From Verrucomicrobiaceae bacterium (lineage in GTDB: Bacteria; Verrucomicrobiota; Verrucomicrobiia; Verrucomicrobiales; Verrucomicrobiaceae), in NCBI GenBank assembly GCA_016713245.1, contig JADJPM010000001.1:1116001-1180000 (forward strand): a stretch of 64,000 nt of DNA, written 5' to 3'. Positions 38,519-50,218 of this stretch are shown piece by piece. Each line of letters begins with the position of its first letter. The stretch's first letter is position 1. Under the pieces are notes generated by a model. The model was not told where the DNA came from. It searched no databases and saw only the letters and a program-made list of their open reading frames with translations. Position numbers and translations under genes: made by a program.

Positions 38519-38616
38519 CGAAAATCAAAAATCGGTTGTTCGACAATCGTCAATCAAAGGCGGCGTGGAGCGGATCGATTGAAGATTGCTGATCAACGAA
38601 TGCTGATTGCTGAAGT
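38519..38616. repeat. AATC-word hairpin between cytochrome and CPBP genes
   Basis: The left words (aaaatcaaaaatcgg, cgacaatcgtcaatc) and the right words (gattgaagattgctgat, gctgattgctgaag) are reverse complements. The right arm encodes the last residues (SAISIR) and the TGA stop of the CPBP gene. Confidence 0.7.
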
Positions 38617-39561
38617 TTGCGGGGCGCGAAACAGCAGGCTGGTCACGAAGCCGGTGAAGAGCACGGTGGCGAAGGGCGCGAGGCCGATTTTGAGGTTGGT
38701 GCCGATCCAGGGGAGGGTTTCGCCGCGGTTGAGGGCTTCGGAGGTGATGGTGAGGGCGGTGAAGTATTTCAAACCGAAGACCCAGCCGGCATGCAGGCCG
38801 ATGGGGAGCCACAAACGACCGGTGCGGAGTCGCGTGAAGGCCAAAACGGCTCCGACGGCGGCAAGGGTGAGGAATTCGGCGATGAAGATGCGCAGGTGGC
38901 CGAAGCCGTCGAAGAGCCGCACGAGCACGGCGAAGCCGCTGTGCCAGCGCACGTCGGCATCGGCGAGTTGCCAGTCGCCCGGTGGACGCAAAAAGTGGAC
39001 GATGGCGAAGATGAAGGTGCACCAGAAGAAGGCGGTTTTGGGCTTCATGGTGCGCAGCAGGATGCCGAGCAGGGCTCCGCGAAAAAACAGCTCCTCGACG
39101 ATGCCGGCGCCAAACGCGGCGGTGAGGTGCGCGGAGAGCTTCAGCCATGCCGCGTCGGGTTTGAGCATGTAGATGCCGTTTTGGATGAAAAGCAGGCCGA
39201 GGCCGAAAAGGAGTCCGGCGGCCAAAAGGAAGCCGGTGAGGCCTTGTTTGAGGCCTGAGGCGGCGGGCGCGAATGCGGGCAGAACGCTGCGATCGAGCCG
39301 GATGGCCTTCAAAAGCGGCCAGATGAGCACGATGGCGAGGACGAGGACGGCGCGGTTGAAGTAGCGGGTGAAGTGGGCGCGTTCGATTTCGCTGAGGAGC
39401 CATTTCACGATGCCCCAATCACGCATGGCGGAGTCGGTGAGCCAGCTTTGGGCCCATTTGCCGAGGTCGAAGAGCAGCGGCGCGAGCAAGGCACCGCCCA
39501 CCAGCACGGCGGCGAGGTAGGCGAAGAGCGGCGGCAAAGCGGAGCGTGTGTTGGGTTGCAT
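38593..39561 (-). CDS. CPBP-family intramembrane glutamic/metallo-protease
   Basis: 322 residues from the ATG at 39561 (MQPNTRSALPPLFAYLAAV); the longer frame upstream is antisense to the next gene. About eight transmembrane helices. The CPBP (CAAX protease/bacteriocin-processing, ABI) motifs are complete: EELFFRG, FIFAIVHFLRP (FxxxH) and GLHAGW. These proteases cleave inside or near the membrane, sometimes prenylated CAAX-like or bacteriocin leaders; no substrate is visible here. The C-terminal SAISIR and stop are supplied by a word repeat. Confidence 0.88.
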   Translation of the reverse strand: MQPNTRSALPPLFAYLAAVLVGGALLAPLLFDLGKWAQSWLTDSAMRDWGIVKWLLSEIERAHFTRYFNRAVLVLAIVLIWPLLKAIRLDRSVLPAFAPAASGLKQGLTGFLLAAGLLFGLGLLFIQNGIYMLKPDAAWLKLSAHLTAAFGAGIVEELFFRGALLGILLRTMKPKTAFFWCTFIFAIVHFLRPPGDWQLADADVRWHSGFAVLVRLFDGFGHLRIFIAEFLTLAAVGAVLAFTRLRTGRLWLPIGLHAGWVFGLKYFTALTITSEALNRGETLPWIGTNLKIGLAPFATVLFTGFVTSLLFRAPQTSAISIR

Positions 39562-39600
39562 GCGCAGGCGGACGATTGCATGCTGGCCGCCCACGAATCC

Positions 39601-39903
39601 ATGAAAAAGAACCAGGCGCACGAATGGCACGAGCAGATCGAACCCCGCAAGAAGCGCTACGTGCGTGCCTACTGGGACTTCCGGAACTGGGTCTGGCACT
39701 ACCTGATCGAGCCCGAAATGGAGGGCTGGGCTCCTCTAGAGAATCCGACGGACGATGACTGGCTGATGCTGCGCGATCTGATGTTCCGCAAGTATCAGCG
39801 GAAGAAGTATCCGCTGAAGTACATCGAGATGGTGGACAAGGTGCTGAAGGAGAAGGGCTTGAAGGGGGATGAGCCTTCGAGTGAGCAGTTGCGTCCGCGG
39901 TGA
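39601..39903 (+). CDS. Small conserved-looking hypothetical protein
   Basis: 100 residues from ATG 39601, charged and aromatic: WHEQIEPRKKRYVRAYWDFR, then WVWHYLIEPEMEGWA and FRKYQRKKYPLKYIEMVDKV. No signal peptide or transmembrane segment; no family recognised. The composition (many Trp, Tyr, Lys) is unlike random antisense ORFs of this genome, which argues that it is a real gene. Divergent from the CPBP gene, with starts 40 bp apart. Confidence 0.65.
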   Translation: MKKNQAHEWHEQIEPRKKRYVRAYWDFRNWVWHYLIEPEMEGWAPLENPTDDDWLMLRDLMFRKYQRKKYPLKYIEMVDKVLKEKGLKGDEPSSEQLRPR

Positions 39904-39916
39904 TGCGGTGGACGGC

Positions 39917-39990
39917 TGGAGTGGTGGAGAACTGGAGTGATGGAGTGTTGGTTGATTGGAAAGACAACACTCCATTTCTCCATCACTCCC
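39917..39990. repeat. Word-hairpin repeat, TGGAGTG family, locus 4
   Basis: Left arm 39917-39950 (tggagtggtggagaactgga, then gtgatggagtg) and right arm 39966-39990 (aacactccatttctccatca, then ctcc). It fills the space between the convergent stops at 39903 and 39997, where it could act as a bidirectional terminator. Confidence 0.75.
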
Positions 39991-39996
39991 GTCAGC

Positions 39997-40752
39997 CTAC
40001 CTGGCGGGTGGTTGGGTGCGGATCTCGGCGATGAGGCCGCCGCCGAAGGGGGCGCCAAAACGGGTGCTCACGGTGACGTCGGGGAAGAGGAGTTGCTCGC
40101 CGCTGGCGTGGCTGCGGGCGCGTGAGATCATGCCGAGGATGGCGGCGAGGAGGGCTCCGCCGAGTAGCACGCCGATGAGGAGCATCGTGGAGAGGCGTTC
40201 CTCTTTTGGGAACCAGACGGATTGCTTGAGGCGCACGACTTCGAGCTCACGCAGGCGTTTGGCGACCTGATGCAGGATGGTGGTGAGGCGTTCTTCGAGC
40301 GTGAGCTTGGTATCGGCGATGGCGCGGTTCGACTCGAGGCCGATGGTGGCGAGGGAGGTGGCCGGGTAGCGTGCCCAGAGATCGGGCGAAAAGGAGAAGG
40401 CCATCGCATTCGTGGCGCGGTCGTAGGCGAGTAGGATGGCCGGTTTGTCGCCACTCCAGCGGATGCGGGTGGCCTGTGCCTGGCGGCGCGGGGTGAGCCC
40501 GCCAGTGGAGAAGCTGGTGGCGGTGAGCCAGACATCGCACTTCAGATCGGTGGCGAGGGTGCGGATTTCCTGGGCGAGGGTTTGTCGCGCGGCATCGCTG
40601 AAGGCTCGGGTGTCGTCGTAGATGCCATCGGCCGGAGCGGGGATGCTGTCGATGGCTGCCGAGGAGCCGGTGGCGAGCAGAGCCAGCATTCCGGCGACCC
40701 GCCAGAGGCTGGAAAGCGGGGAGAAAAGCTGGAAAAAGAGCGGGCGGGCCAT
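39997..40752 (-). CDS. TPM-domain membrane protein
   Basis: 251 residues. A signal or anchor at the N-terminus (VAGMLALLATGSSAAIDS) is followed by a TPM-type domain: YDDTRAFSDAARQTLAQEIR, DLKCDVWLTATSF, KPAILLAYDRATNAMAFSF. It ends with one transmembrane helix (MLLIGVLLGGALLAAILGMI) and a short tail. TPM proteins have been implicated in photosystem or membrane protein repair, and some are acid phosphatases; the function in this lineage is not known. It is divergent from nuoD. Confidence 0.78.
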   Translation of the reverse strand: MARPLFFQLFSPLSSLWRVAGMLALLATGSSAAIDSIPAPADGIYDDTRAFSDAARQTLAQEIRTLATDLKCDVWLTATSFSTGGLTPRRQAQATRIRWSGDKPAILLAYDRATNAMAFSFSPDLWARYPATSLATIGLESNRAIADTKLTLEERLTTILHQVAKRLRELEVVRLKQSVWFPKEERLSTMLLIGVLLGGALLAAILGMISRARSHASGEQLLFPDVTVSTRFGAPFGGGLIAEIRTQPPAR

Positions 40753-40905
40753 GCGTGACGTGGGGTGTGCCTATTATAGAGAGACAAACCGGTTGGCGAG
40801 GCCGGATTCCGTGCGGCTGGGTGAGCTTGTGAAACTTTTCACAAAATCGTGTTGCCGCTCTTTCGTGGGCGACGAATAAGTCGAACTCCCCCACTTTCCG
40901 AACGC

Positions 40906-42165
40906 ATGCCCACTGTCACCCGAGAATACGAGGCTCCCGATACCGCCGCCAAGGCCGCCCGGCATCTCGAATCCGTGGAAGAGACCACGACAGACATCGT
41001 GGGCGAGAAATTGGTGCTGAACATGGGCCCGAGCCATCCGGCGACGCACGGGGTGCTGCGCCTGATCCTCGAGCTGGACGGCGAGATCATCACGAAAGCC
41101 GATCCGGATGTCGGTTTCCTGCATCGCGGCGATGAAAAGATCGCCGAGAACATGCACTACAACCAGTTTGTGCCCTACACGGACCGTCTGGACTACCTCG
41201 CGCCACTGGCGAACAACGTCGCCTATGCTTTGGCCGTGGAAAAGCTGATGGGCTGGGAGTTGCCGGAGCGCGGCAAGGCCATCCGCGTGATCTGCTGCGA
41301 GCTGGCCCGCATCTCGGCGCACATGCTGGGTGTCGGGGTCTTCGCGATGGATGTCGGCGCGATGACGGTTTTCCTCTACACCTTCACGGAGCGTGAGAAG
41401 ATCTACAATCTGTGCGAGCAGCTCACGGGCGCACGCTTCACGACGAGCTACACCCGCGTGGGTGGACAGACTCGCGATCTGCCAGCGGGCTTTGAAGCTG
41501 CGGTGACGACCTTTTTGAATGATCTGGAGCCGGTGATCGACGAGATCGACAAGCTGCTCTCGCGGAACCGCATCTTCATGGAGCGCACGCAAGACATCGG
41601 CGTGATCTCCCGCGAGGACGCCATCGGTTATGGCATCACGGGGCCGAATCTGCGCGGATCAGGCGTGGAATTCGATGTGCGCAAAGCGCATCCGTACCTC
41701 GACTACGAGAAGTATGAGTTCGACATCCCGGTGGGCATGAAGGGCGATTGTTATGATCGTTATCTCGTCCGCATGGAGGAGATGAGGCAGAGCGTGCGCA
41801 TCCTGCGCCAGGTTTTCAAAACGCTGCCCGGCGGTGCGATCAACGTGGCCGAGGCCAAAGGTCTGCTGCCGAACAAGGAGAAGGTGCTCATGAAGATGGA
41901 GGAGCTGATCCACCACTTCATCATCGCCACGCAGGGCATCGACGCGCCTGCCGGTGAAGTTTATTTCTCCGCTGAGAATCCGAAGGGCGAGCTGGGCTTC
42001 TACATCAACAGCACGGGCGGCGGTGTGCCGCATCGCCTGAAGATCCGCAGCCCCTCCTTCCTGAATCTCTGCATTCTTTCCAAGCTGCTACCAGGCCACA
42101 TGATCAGCGACGTGCCCGCCGTGCTCGGCAGCCTCGACTTCGTGATGGGCGAGTGCGACCGCTGA
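40906..42165 (+). CDS. nuoD: NADH-quinone oxidoreductase subunit D
   Basis: 419 residues from ATG 40906. NuoD is the 49-kDa-type subunit of the peripheral arm of complex I that helps form the quinone site. Conserved stretches: LNMGPSHPATHGVLRL, GFLHRGDEKIAE, PYTDRLDYLAPL, RVICCELARISAHML, GVISREDAIGYGITGPNLRG and the C-terminal DFVMGECDR. Full length. Followed by nuoE only, 35 bp downstream; nuoA-C, F-N are not in the window, so complex I genes are split in this genome or only this part is operonic here. Confidence 0.96.
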   Translation: MPTVTREYEAPDTAAKAARHLESVEETTTDIVGEKLVLNMGPSHPATHGVLRLILELDGEIITKADPDVGFLHRGDEKIAENMHYNQFVPYTDRLDYLAPLANNVAYALAVEKLMGWELPERGKAIRVICCELARISAHMLGVGVFAMDVGAMTVFLYTFTEREKIYNLCEQLTGARFTTSYTRVGGQTRDLPAGFEAAVTTFLNDLEPVIDEIDKLLSRNRIFMERTQDIGVISREDAIGYGITGPNLRGSGVEFDVRKAHPYLDYEKYEFDIPVGMKGDCYDRYLVRMEEMRQSVRILRQVFKTLPGGAINVAEAKGLLPNKEKVLMKMEELIHHFIIATQGIDAPAGEVYFSAENPKGELGFYINSTGGGVPHRLKIRSPSFLNLCILSKLLPGHMISDVPAVLGSLDFVMGECDR

Positions 42166-42200
42166 TTTTCCACCCTCAACTGATATTGATCGACCCACGC

Positions 42201-42701
42201 ATGGCCTTTGAAGTTCCAGCCGAATTGGAGAAGCAGATGGATGAGGCCATCTCGCACTATCCGGTGTCGAAACGCAGCGCGGTGCTCCCGCTGCTGCATC
42301 TCATGCAGCATCATTTCCGCTACATCAGCGAGGAAGCGGTGAACTGGGTGGCCGCGAAACTCGGCTTGGAGCCGATTCAGGTGCTCGAAGTGGTCACTTT
42401 TTATCCGGGCTTCCGCCAAAGCGCTCCGGGCAAATTTCACATCCGCGTCTGCCGCACGCTTTCCTGCGCCATGGCGGGCAGCTACGAGCTCATGGAGTCG
42501 TTTTGCAAAACGGCAAATATTGACCGCTCGCACGTCGATCACCATCACCCGATCGCAGTGAGCCCGGACGGCAAATACAGCATCGAGTTCGCCGAATGCC
42601 TCGCGAGCTGCGGTTTCGGTCCTGTTTGCATGGTGGAGGATGATTTCTTCGAGAAAATCGATCCGGCGAAGACGGCCGATTTGCTCGCGAAATACGCGTG
42701 A
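42201..42701 (+). CDS. nuoE: NADH-quinone oxidoreductase subunit E, [2Fe-2S]
   Basis: 166 residues. A thioredoxin-like ferredoxin subunit of the NADH dehydrogenase module. The four cluster ligands are visible as RVCRTLSCAM (Cys-x4-Cys) and AECLASCGFGP (Cys-x3-Cys); the N-terminal helices (LPLLHLMQHHFRYISEEAVN) are normal for the family. It lies directly after nuoD, with start codon ATG at 42201. nuoF, which usually follows, is missing here. Confidence 0.94.
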   Translation: MAFEVPAELEKQMDEAISHYPVSKRSAVLPLLHLMQHHFRYISEEAVNWVAAKLGLEPIQVLEVVTFYPGFRQSAPGKFHIRVCRTLSCAMAGSYELMESFCKTANIDRSHVDHHHPIAVSPDGKYSIEFAECLASCGFGPVCMVEDDFFEKIDPAKTADLLAKYA

Positions 42702-42711
42702 GCATGAAAAA

Positions 42712-42738
42712 GCGGCGGTTCTGAAAGGAGACCGCCGC
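42712..42738 (-). terminator. Rho-independent terminator of the pseudopilin gene
   Basis: On the minus strand GCGGCGGT - 11-base loop - ACCGCCGC is followed by TTTTTC. It is 23 bp past the stop of the pseudopilin gene (42761) and could also stop nuoE transcription in the other direction. Confidence 0.7.
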
Positions 42739-42760
42739 CCCGTGAAATTTCCTTTGGGTC

Positions 42761-43420
42761 TTACTCGCGCCAGGAGACGATGTCGTCGCCGGTCAACTGA
42801 ACGAGATCTTTGCCGATGCTATAGATCGCCACATCCGTGGGAAGGAACTGCGGTGGCGGGCTGACTTGGCTCTGGGAAATTTTTGGGTCCTGATTCATGA
42901 CATCAGGGTTCTCAAGCTTTCGGTCCAGGTTGGTATCGAGCAGCACATAAAAAGGGGACCCCCACATATCGAGCAGGCTAAAAGGCGACTGAGTTCCCAT
43001 CAAACCGTTGCGGCCGTTCTTTGCCACTTTGAAGGTAACAAACTCGATGCCCTTCGGGTTGAGATTGATACTGCCCCCGCTGCTGCCGCTGGAAGCACCT
43101 GGCTGTTGAGCCGCGTCACCCATCAGCGTGTCAACAATGGTGGAGTTTTCATCTGTCAAAATCGGCTGGGCATCATCACCTCCACCACTGGCGAGCAGAG
43201 CAGGATCGATTGGGTAGCGATTGTATTCGACCTGATAGTTGCTGATGCCTGTCTTGAGACTGATGATCGCATTGCGAACCTCAAGTTTGCGGGCGTCTTC
43301 CATCATCTTGGGGGCTTGCGAGATGACGAGGCCCGCGAGCACAGCGATGATGGTGATGACGACTAGGAGTTCAATGAGGGTGAAGCCTCGCCGGGAGGAG
43401 ATGTGAGCTGGAGTTTTCAT
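42761..43420 (-). CDS. Type II secretion-type major pseudopilin (GspG-like)
   Basis: 219 residues from ATG 43420. The class III prepilin signal RRGFTLIELLVVITIIAVLAGLV is unmistakable: prepilin peptidase would cleave between Gly and Phe and methylate Phe. The mature body has the pseudopilin pattern, with a long helix and a NYQVEYNRYPIDP segment followed by MGTQSPFSLLDMWGSPFYV, as in GspG. An insertion of Gly/Ser-rich sequence (PGASSGSSGGS) is unusual. No other gsp genes are adjacent; isolated pseudopilin-like genes are common in Verrucomicrobia. Confidence 0.85.
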   Translation of the reverse strand: MKTPAHISSRRGFTLIELLVVITIIAVLAGLVISQAPKMMEDARKLEVRNAIISLKTGISNYQVEYNRYPIDPALLASGGGDDAQPILTDENSTIVDTLMGDAAQQPGASSGSSGGSINLNPKGIEFVTFKVAKNGRNGLMGTQSPFSLLDMWGSPFYVLLDTNLDRKLENPDVMNQDPKISQSQVSPPPQFLPTDVAIYSIGKDLVQLTGDDIVSWRE

Positions 43421-43706
43421 GAGCAATGGGCGGTTTGAGTTGGTGGCGTCATGCTGACGTGGAGTTGGGAGACCTTCGACGCGTGTGATGACGAATAGCT
43501 TTTATCAGGAAAAGAATCCGTACGTCAATAGCCGTGTCTGAATGTCTCTCACTGGCTCAGCACGATGCGTGTTGTGGTGCGACGCTGAAGTTTTCATTGT
43601 CAACAAACGCTTGCATCATATAATCCATCAATATAAATCGGCGATTCAATCCCACTCAAATATCGACAACACACTCGGATCACATTGATCGACCGAAATT
43701 AAAACC
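43421..43706. other. ppdK upstream region, A+T richer
   Basis: This is the lowest-GC stretch of the window. It holds a near-consensus sigma70-type promoter for ppdK (43597-43624) and otherwise no gene or RNA that I can support. Confidence 0.6.
43597..43624 (+). promoter_or_regulatory. Sigma70-type promoter of ppdK
   Basis: TTGTCA at 43597-43602 and TATAAT at 43619-43624 with a 16-bp spacer; five and six matches to consensus. The predicted start near 43631 would give a leader of about 75 bases. The first base of the reading frame at 43707 has no evident ribosome-binding site. Confidence 0.7.
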
Positions 43707-46667
<2,961 letters not shown>

Positions 46668-46715
46668 CTACACGGCGGCTTTAGCCGCTGTAACGGATTA
46701 ATCTCCGTGAACAAA

Positions 46716-46749
46716 AGCCCTGTGGGGGGAAACCTCACAGGGCTTTTTG
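46716..46749 (+). terminator. Rho-independent terminator after ppdK
   Basis: AGCCCTGTGgGG - GGAAA - CCtCACAGGGCT followed by TTTTTGT; the stem begins about 50 bp after the stop at 46667. Strong canonical form. Confidence 0.88.
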
Positions 46750-46771
46750 TATTCTGACGAGGGCATCCTCA

Positions 46772-47710
46772 ATGAGACGCTCCCGGCATGGACAAGCTTA
46801 CGCCGCTGAATTAGAGCGCAGTGTGTCCCCCGCCGCTGCTACCACGATCTTCCCGCTCCTCGCTGCCCTTCTTTACGCTTTTGGAGCACTGGTGTTGAAG
46901 CGCTCCAGCGATCTCGGAGTCGGTTTATGGCGCACCACCTTTGTGGCGAACCTCATCGTCGCAGCTCTATTTTCGTTGCTCTGGTTGTTCGGCGGTCCGC
47001 CGGTGGAAAAAGAGCTGCTGTGGCAGCCGGGTCTCATCGCCATGTGCCTCTTCGTCGGGCAGCTCTCGCAGTTTCTAGCCTTGGAAAAGGGCGATGTCTC
47101 CGTGGCTGTGCCGGTGTTTGGCCTCAAAGTGATCTTCGTGGCCTTTCTCACGCCCATTTTGATCGGCGAAGCCGTTGGCGTGAAGTTGTGGATCGCTGCC
47201 TTCTTGAGCGTTTTGGGTATCACCTGCCTCAATCGCAAAGATGCGGAGAAGCCGCCACGCAATCTCCTCATCACGTTCATCGCTGGCGGCATTGGTGCGG
47301 TAGCCTTCGCGGTCTTTGATGTATTGGTGCAGAAGTGGGGGCCATCCTGGGGAGTGGGGCGGCTGCTTCCGTGCATCTTTTGGATCAATGCCATCCTCTC
47401 CTTTGGTCTCATCTTCCGTTTCTCCGCACCGCTTAGTCGCATTCCTGGCAAAGCTTGGCCGTGGCTGCTGGGTGGCTCCGTGTTGCTTGGTGTGCAAAGC
47501 ATCACGTTTGTGAGCACCCTGGCTGTATTTGGCAAGGCCACGAACGCCAACATCATCTACGCATCTCGCGGTCTTCTCAGCGTGCTGCTCGTGTGGATGA
47601 TCGGGCACTGGTTCCAGAACGCCGAGCAGCATCTGGGGCCAAAGGTGATGCGCTGGCGGCTTGTCGGCACGATGCTCATGATGAGCGCCATCGTGCTTGT
47701 GATCGTTTGA
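46772..47710 (+). CDS. EamA/DMT-superfamily transporter
   Basis: 312 residues, ten predicted transmembrane segments in two halves of five, such as FPLLAALLYAFGALVLKRSS and IFVAFLTPILIGEAVGVKLW. The two EamA-like repeats are diverged. A GTG at 46823 would give a shorter N-terminus starting at the first helix (VSPAAATTIF). Drug/metabolite transporters export or import small metabolites; no substrate can be read here. Stands between the ppdK terminator and the DUF1592 gene. Confidence 0.85.
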   Translation: MRRSRHGQAYAAELERSVSPAAATTIFPLLAALLYAFGALVLKRSSDLGVGLWRTTFVANLIVAALFSLLWLFGGPPVEKELLWQPGLIAMCLFVGQLSQFLALEKGDVSVAVPVFGLKVIFVAFLTPILIGEAVGVKLWIAAFLSVLGITCLNRKDAEKPPRNLLITFIAGGIGAVAFAVFDVLVQKWGPSWGVGRLLPCIFWINAILSFGLIFRFSAPLSRIPGKAWPWLLGGSVLLGVQSITFVSTLAVFGKATNANIIYASRGLLSVLLVWMIGHWFQNAEQHLGPKVMRWRLVGTMLMMSAIVLVIV

Positions 47711-47758
47711 TTTGATCCTGTCGTCAGAAAGGGAGCCGACGCTTCGTTCCCAAGTGCC

Positions 47759-50143
47759 ATGAAAAGCCTCGGAGCACTATTCATCTCCTGTCACGTTGCC
47801 TGCGGTGCCTTGCCCACGTTGCAGCCGTTTTTCGACACGCATTGCATGGATTGCCATGATTCCGAGATGAAGAAAGGTGGCCTCGATCTGGCCGCTGTAT
47901 CTACCGATGGATCAGATGCCGCCGCATTAAAAAAGTGGGTCCGCGTGTTTGATCGTGTGGCGGCTGGCGAGATGCCACCCGCTAAAAAGAAGAAACAACC
48001 CACGCAAGACGAGGTGCAGGACTTCATGGCCGCTCTCGGTGCTGATCTCGTGGCAAAATCAAAAGCTCAAAAAGGCACCGTGCTGCGTCGCCTGAATCGC
48101 CGTGAGTATCAAAACACCCTCAATGACCTCCTTGGCGTGAAGGTGAACGTCATCGACCTGCTGCCAGAGGACGGACGCGCCGCGGGTTTCGACAACATCG
48201 GCGAAGCGCTCTCCATCTCCGGCATCCAGATGCAGCGCTACATGGAAGCCGCCGAGCTGGCGATCAACGCCGCTCTGTTCTCCGATCAGAAGCCGGAAAG
48301 GACCACGCAGAGCGCCACGCTCGAGAGTGATCGCAACAAGGAAGCCATCGGCAAACACTGGCTGAAACGCGAGGACGGCGCGATCGTCGTTTTTAACGAG
48401 GGCGGCTTTCCCAGCACCGTCATCCCAAACCTTCGCGCCAAAACCTCCGGCACCTACAAAGTGCGAGTCACTGGCTACGGTTATCAAATCGAGGAGCCGG
48501 TCGTCTTTGCGCTCATCACTGGCAGCTTTAACTTCCGCAATGCCGATAACATCACGCACAGCTACCACGAGCTGCCAGCGGGCAAGCCCGGCACCGTCGA
48601 GATCACGCTGCCTCTCGATGCAGGCAAAGGCATCTGGATCAGCCCGCAGGGCCTGAATGGTCCAGATGGACATTCGGCCGTCAAAGACGGCCCAGATAAA
48701 TACCCCGGCGAAGGTCTCGCACTGATGGGCGTGGAGTTGGAAGGTCCGTTTATCGAGGAATGGCCGCCGCGTGGTCAAAAGAGGCTTCTAGGCGATGCGA
48801 AGCTCCGCGAGTTGGCTCCTGAAAAACCATGGATGAAGGGCAAAGCAGGTTACAAACCCAGCTTCACCGCTGATTCGGCCAATCCGGCCACGGATGCTGG
48901 AAAGCTCCTCCCTGCCTTTGCCAGCACCGCATTTCGCCGACCCGTCACGGCGGAGGAAGTGGAGCCCTATGTGAAACTCTTTGAGGCGGAGTTTGCGGAG
49001 GGAAAAGATTTCCTCATGGCCATGCGAGCTGCGGCGGTGGCGATGCTGTGCTCCCCAGACTTCTTGTTTCTCAAAGAGCCTGCGGGCAAACTCAGCGACC
49101 TCCAGCTTGCCACACGGCTGAGTTACTTTCTCACTCGCAGCACGCCGGATGAGGCGCTGCTCACTGCGAAGCTCTCACAGACGGATGTTCTGCGCCAGCA
49201 GACGGAGCGTTTACTCAAGGCAGATACGCTCGAACGCTTCGTGACCGATTTCACCGATGGCTGGCTGAACCTCCGCGAGATCGAATTCACCACGCCGGAC
49301 AAGCAGCTCTATCCCGAGTATGATGGTCACCTGCTCGATAGCATGCTGCGTGAGACACGCGGCTTCATCACTCATCTCATCGAGGAAAATCTGAGTCTCG
49401 ATAACATCATCCACAGCGATTTTGCATTGCTCAATCATCGTCTCGCCAAGCACTACGGCATTCCCGGTGTGAGCGGCGTGGATTTGCAAAAGGTCAAACT
49501 GCCTGCGGAGAGTCATCGCGGAGGTATTTTGACTCAGGCCAGCATTTTAAAGGTCAGCGCCAACGGCACCAACACCTCGCCCGTGGTGCGTGGCATCTTC
49601 GTGATGGATCGCATCCTCGGCATGGAGCCACCGCCACCGCCACCCGGAGTCCCAGGCGTGGAGCCGGACATCCGCGGAGCCACCACACTTCGCGAGCAAC
49701 TGGCGAAGCACAGCGAAATGGAAAGCTGCCAAGGTTGTCATCGCGTGATCGATCCGCCGGGCTTCGCGTTGGAAAACTACGACGTCATTGGCGGCTGGCG
49801 GGAGCGCTTTCGCAGCCTCGGCGAAGGTGAAAAGGTCGATTTGAAGGTCGAAGGCCGCAAAGTGCGCTACCGGCTCGGCCAGCCTGTCGATGCCACCGGC
49901 GTGCTCACCGATGGCAAAACCTTCCAAAACCTCGCTGAACTCAAAAACATGCTCCTCGCCGATCAGGACAAGGTGGCCCGCTGCATCATCGAAAAGCTCC
50001 TCACCTTTGCCACAGGCCGCCCGATGGGCTTTTCTGATCGTGGCGAGATCGACCACCTCGTAGCACAATCCAAAGGCAGCGGGCATGCCATGCGGAATCT
50101 GATTCACGCCATCGTGCAGAGTGAGATTTTTCAGAGTAAGTGA
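47759..50143 (+). CDS. DUF1587/1592/1588/1585 protein with planctomycete cytochrome c domain
   Basis: 794 residues with a signal peptide. The N-terminal cytochrome module has a single haem motif FFDTHCMDCHDSEMKKGGLDL. DUF1587 follows (VLRRLNRREYQNTLNDLLGV), then a carbohydrate-binding-like region, DUF1595/DUF1592 (TAFRRPVTAEEVEPYVKLFE, LATRLSYFLTRSTPDEAL), DUF1588 (HRGGILTQASILKVSANGTN, ending in the CQGCHRVIDPPGFALENYD haem-like site) and DUF1585 at the C-terminus. This architecture is specific to PVC and related phyla and is usually encoded next to a DUF1552 gene; none is present here. Role in electron transfer during polymer degradation is only inferred. Confidence 0.92.
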   Translation: MKSLGALFISCHVACGALPTLQPFFDTHCMDCHDSEMKKGGLDLAAVSTDGSDAAALKKWVRVFDRVAAGEMPPAKKKKQPTQDEVQDFMAALGADLVAKSKAQKGTVLRRLNRREYQNTLNDLLGVKVNVIDLLPEDGRAAGFDNIGEALSISGIQMQRYMEAAELAINAALFSDQKPERTTQSATLESDRNKEAIGKHWLKREDGAIVVFNEGGFPSTVIPNLRAKTSGTYKVRVTGYGYQIEEPVVFALITGSFNFRNADNITHSYHELPAGKPGTVEITLPLDAGKGIWISPQGLNGPDGHSAVKDGPDKYPGEGLALMGVELEGPFIEEWPPRGQKRLLGDAKLRELAPEKPWMKGKAGYKPSFTADSANPATDAGKLLPAFASTAFRRPVTAEEVEPYVKLFEAEFAEGKDFLMAMRAAAVAMLCSPDFLFLKEPAGKLSDLQLATRLSYFLTRSTPDEALLTAKLSQTDVLRQQTERLLKADTLERFVTDFTDGWLNLREIEFTTPDKQLYPEYDGHLLDSMLRETRGFITHLIEENLSLDNIIHSDFALLNHRLAKHYGIPGVSGVDLQKVKLPAESHRGGILTQASILKVSANGTNTSPVVRGIFVMDRILGMEPPPPPPGVPGVEPDIRGATTLREQLAKHSEMESCQGCHRVIDPPGFALENYDVIGGWRERFRSLGEGEKVDLKVEGRKVRYRLGQPVDATGVLTDGKTFQNLAELKNMLLADQDKVARCIIEKLLTFATGRPMGFSDRGEIDHLVAQSKGSGHAMRNLIHAIVQSEIFQSK

Positions 50144-50218
50144 AGCCACCGTCGCCTGATTCCTCGCTGGCCTTTCGCTCTCCTTGCGCTAGCCTCCGGC
50201 CCCCTCGCTCAACTGGGC

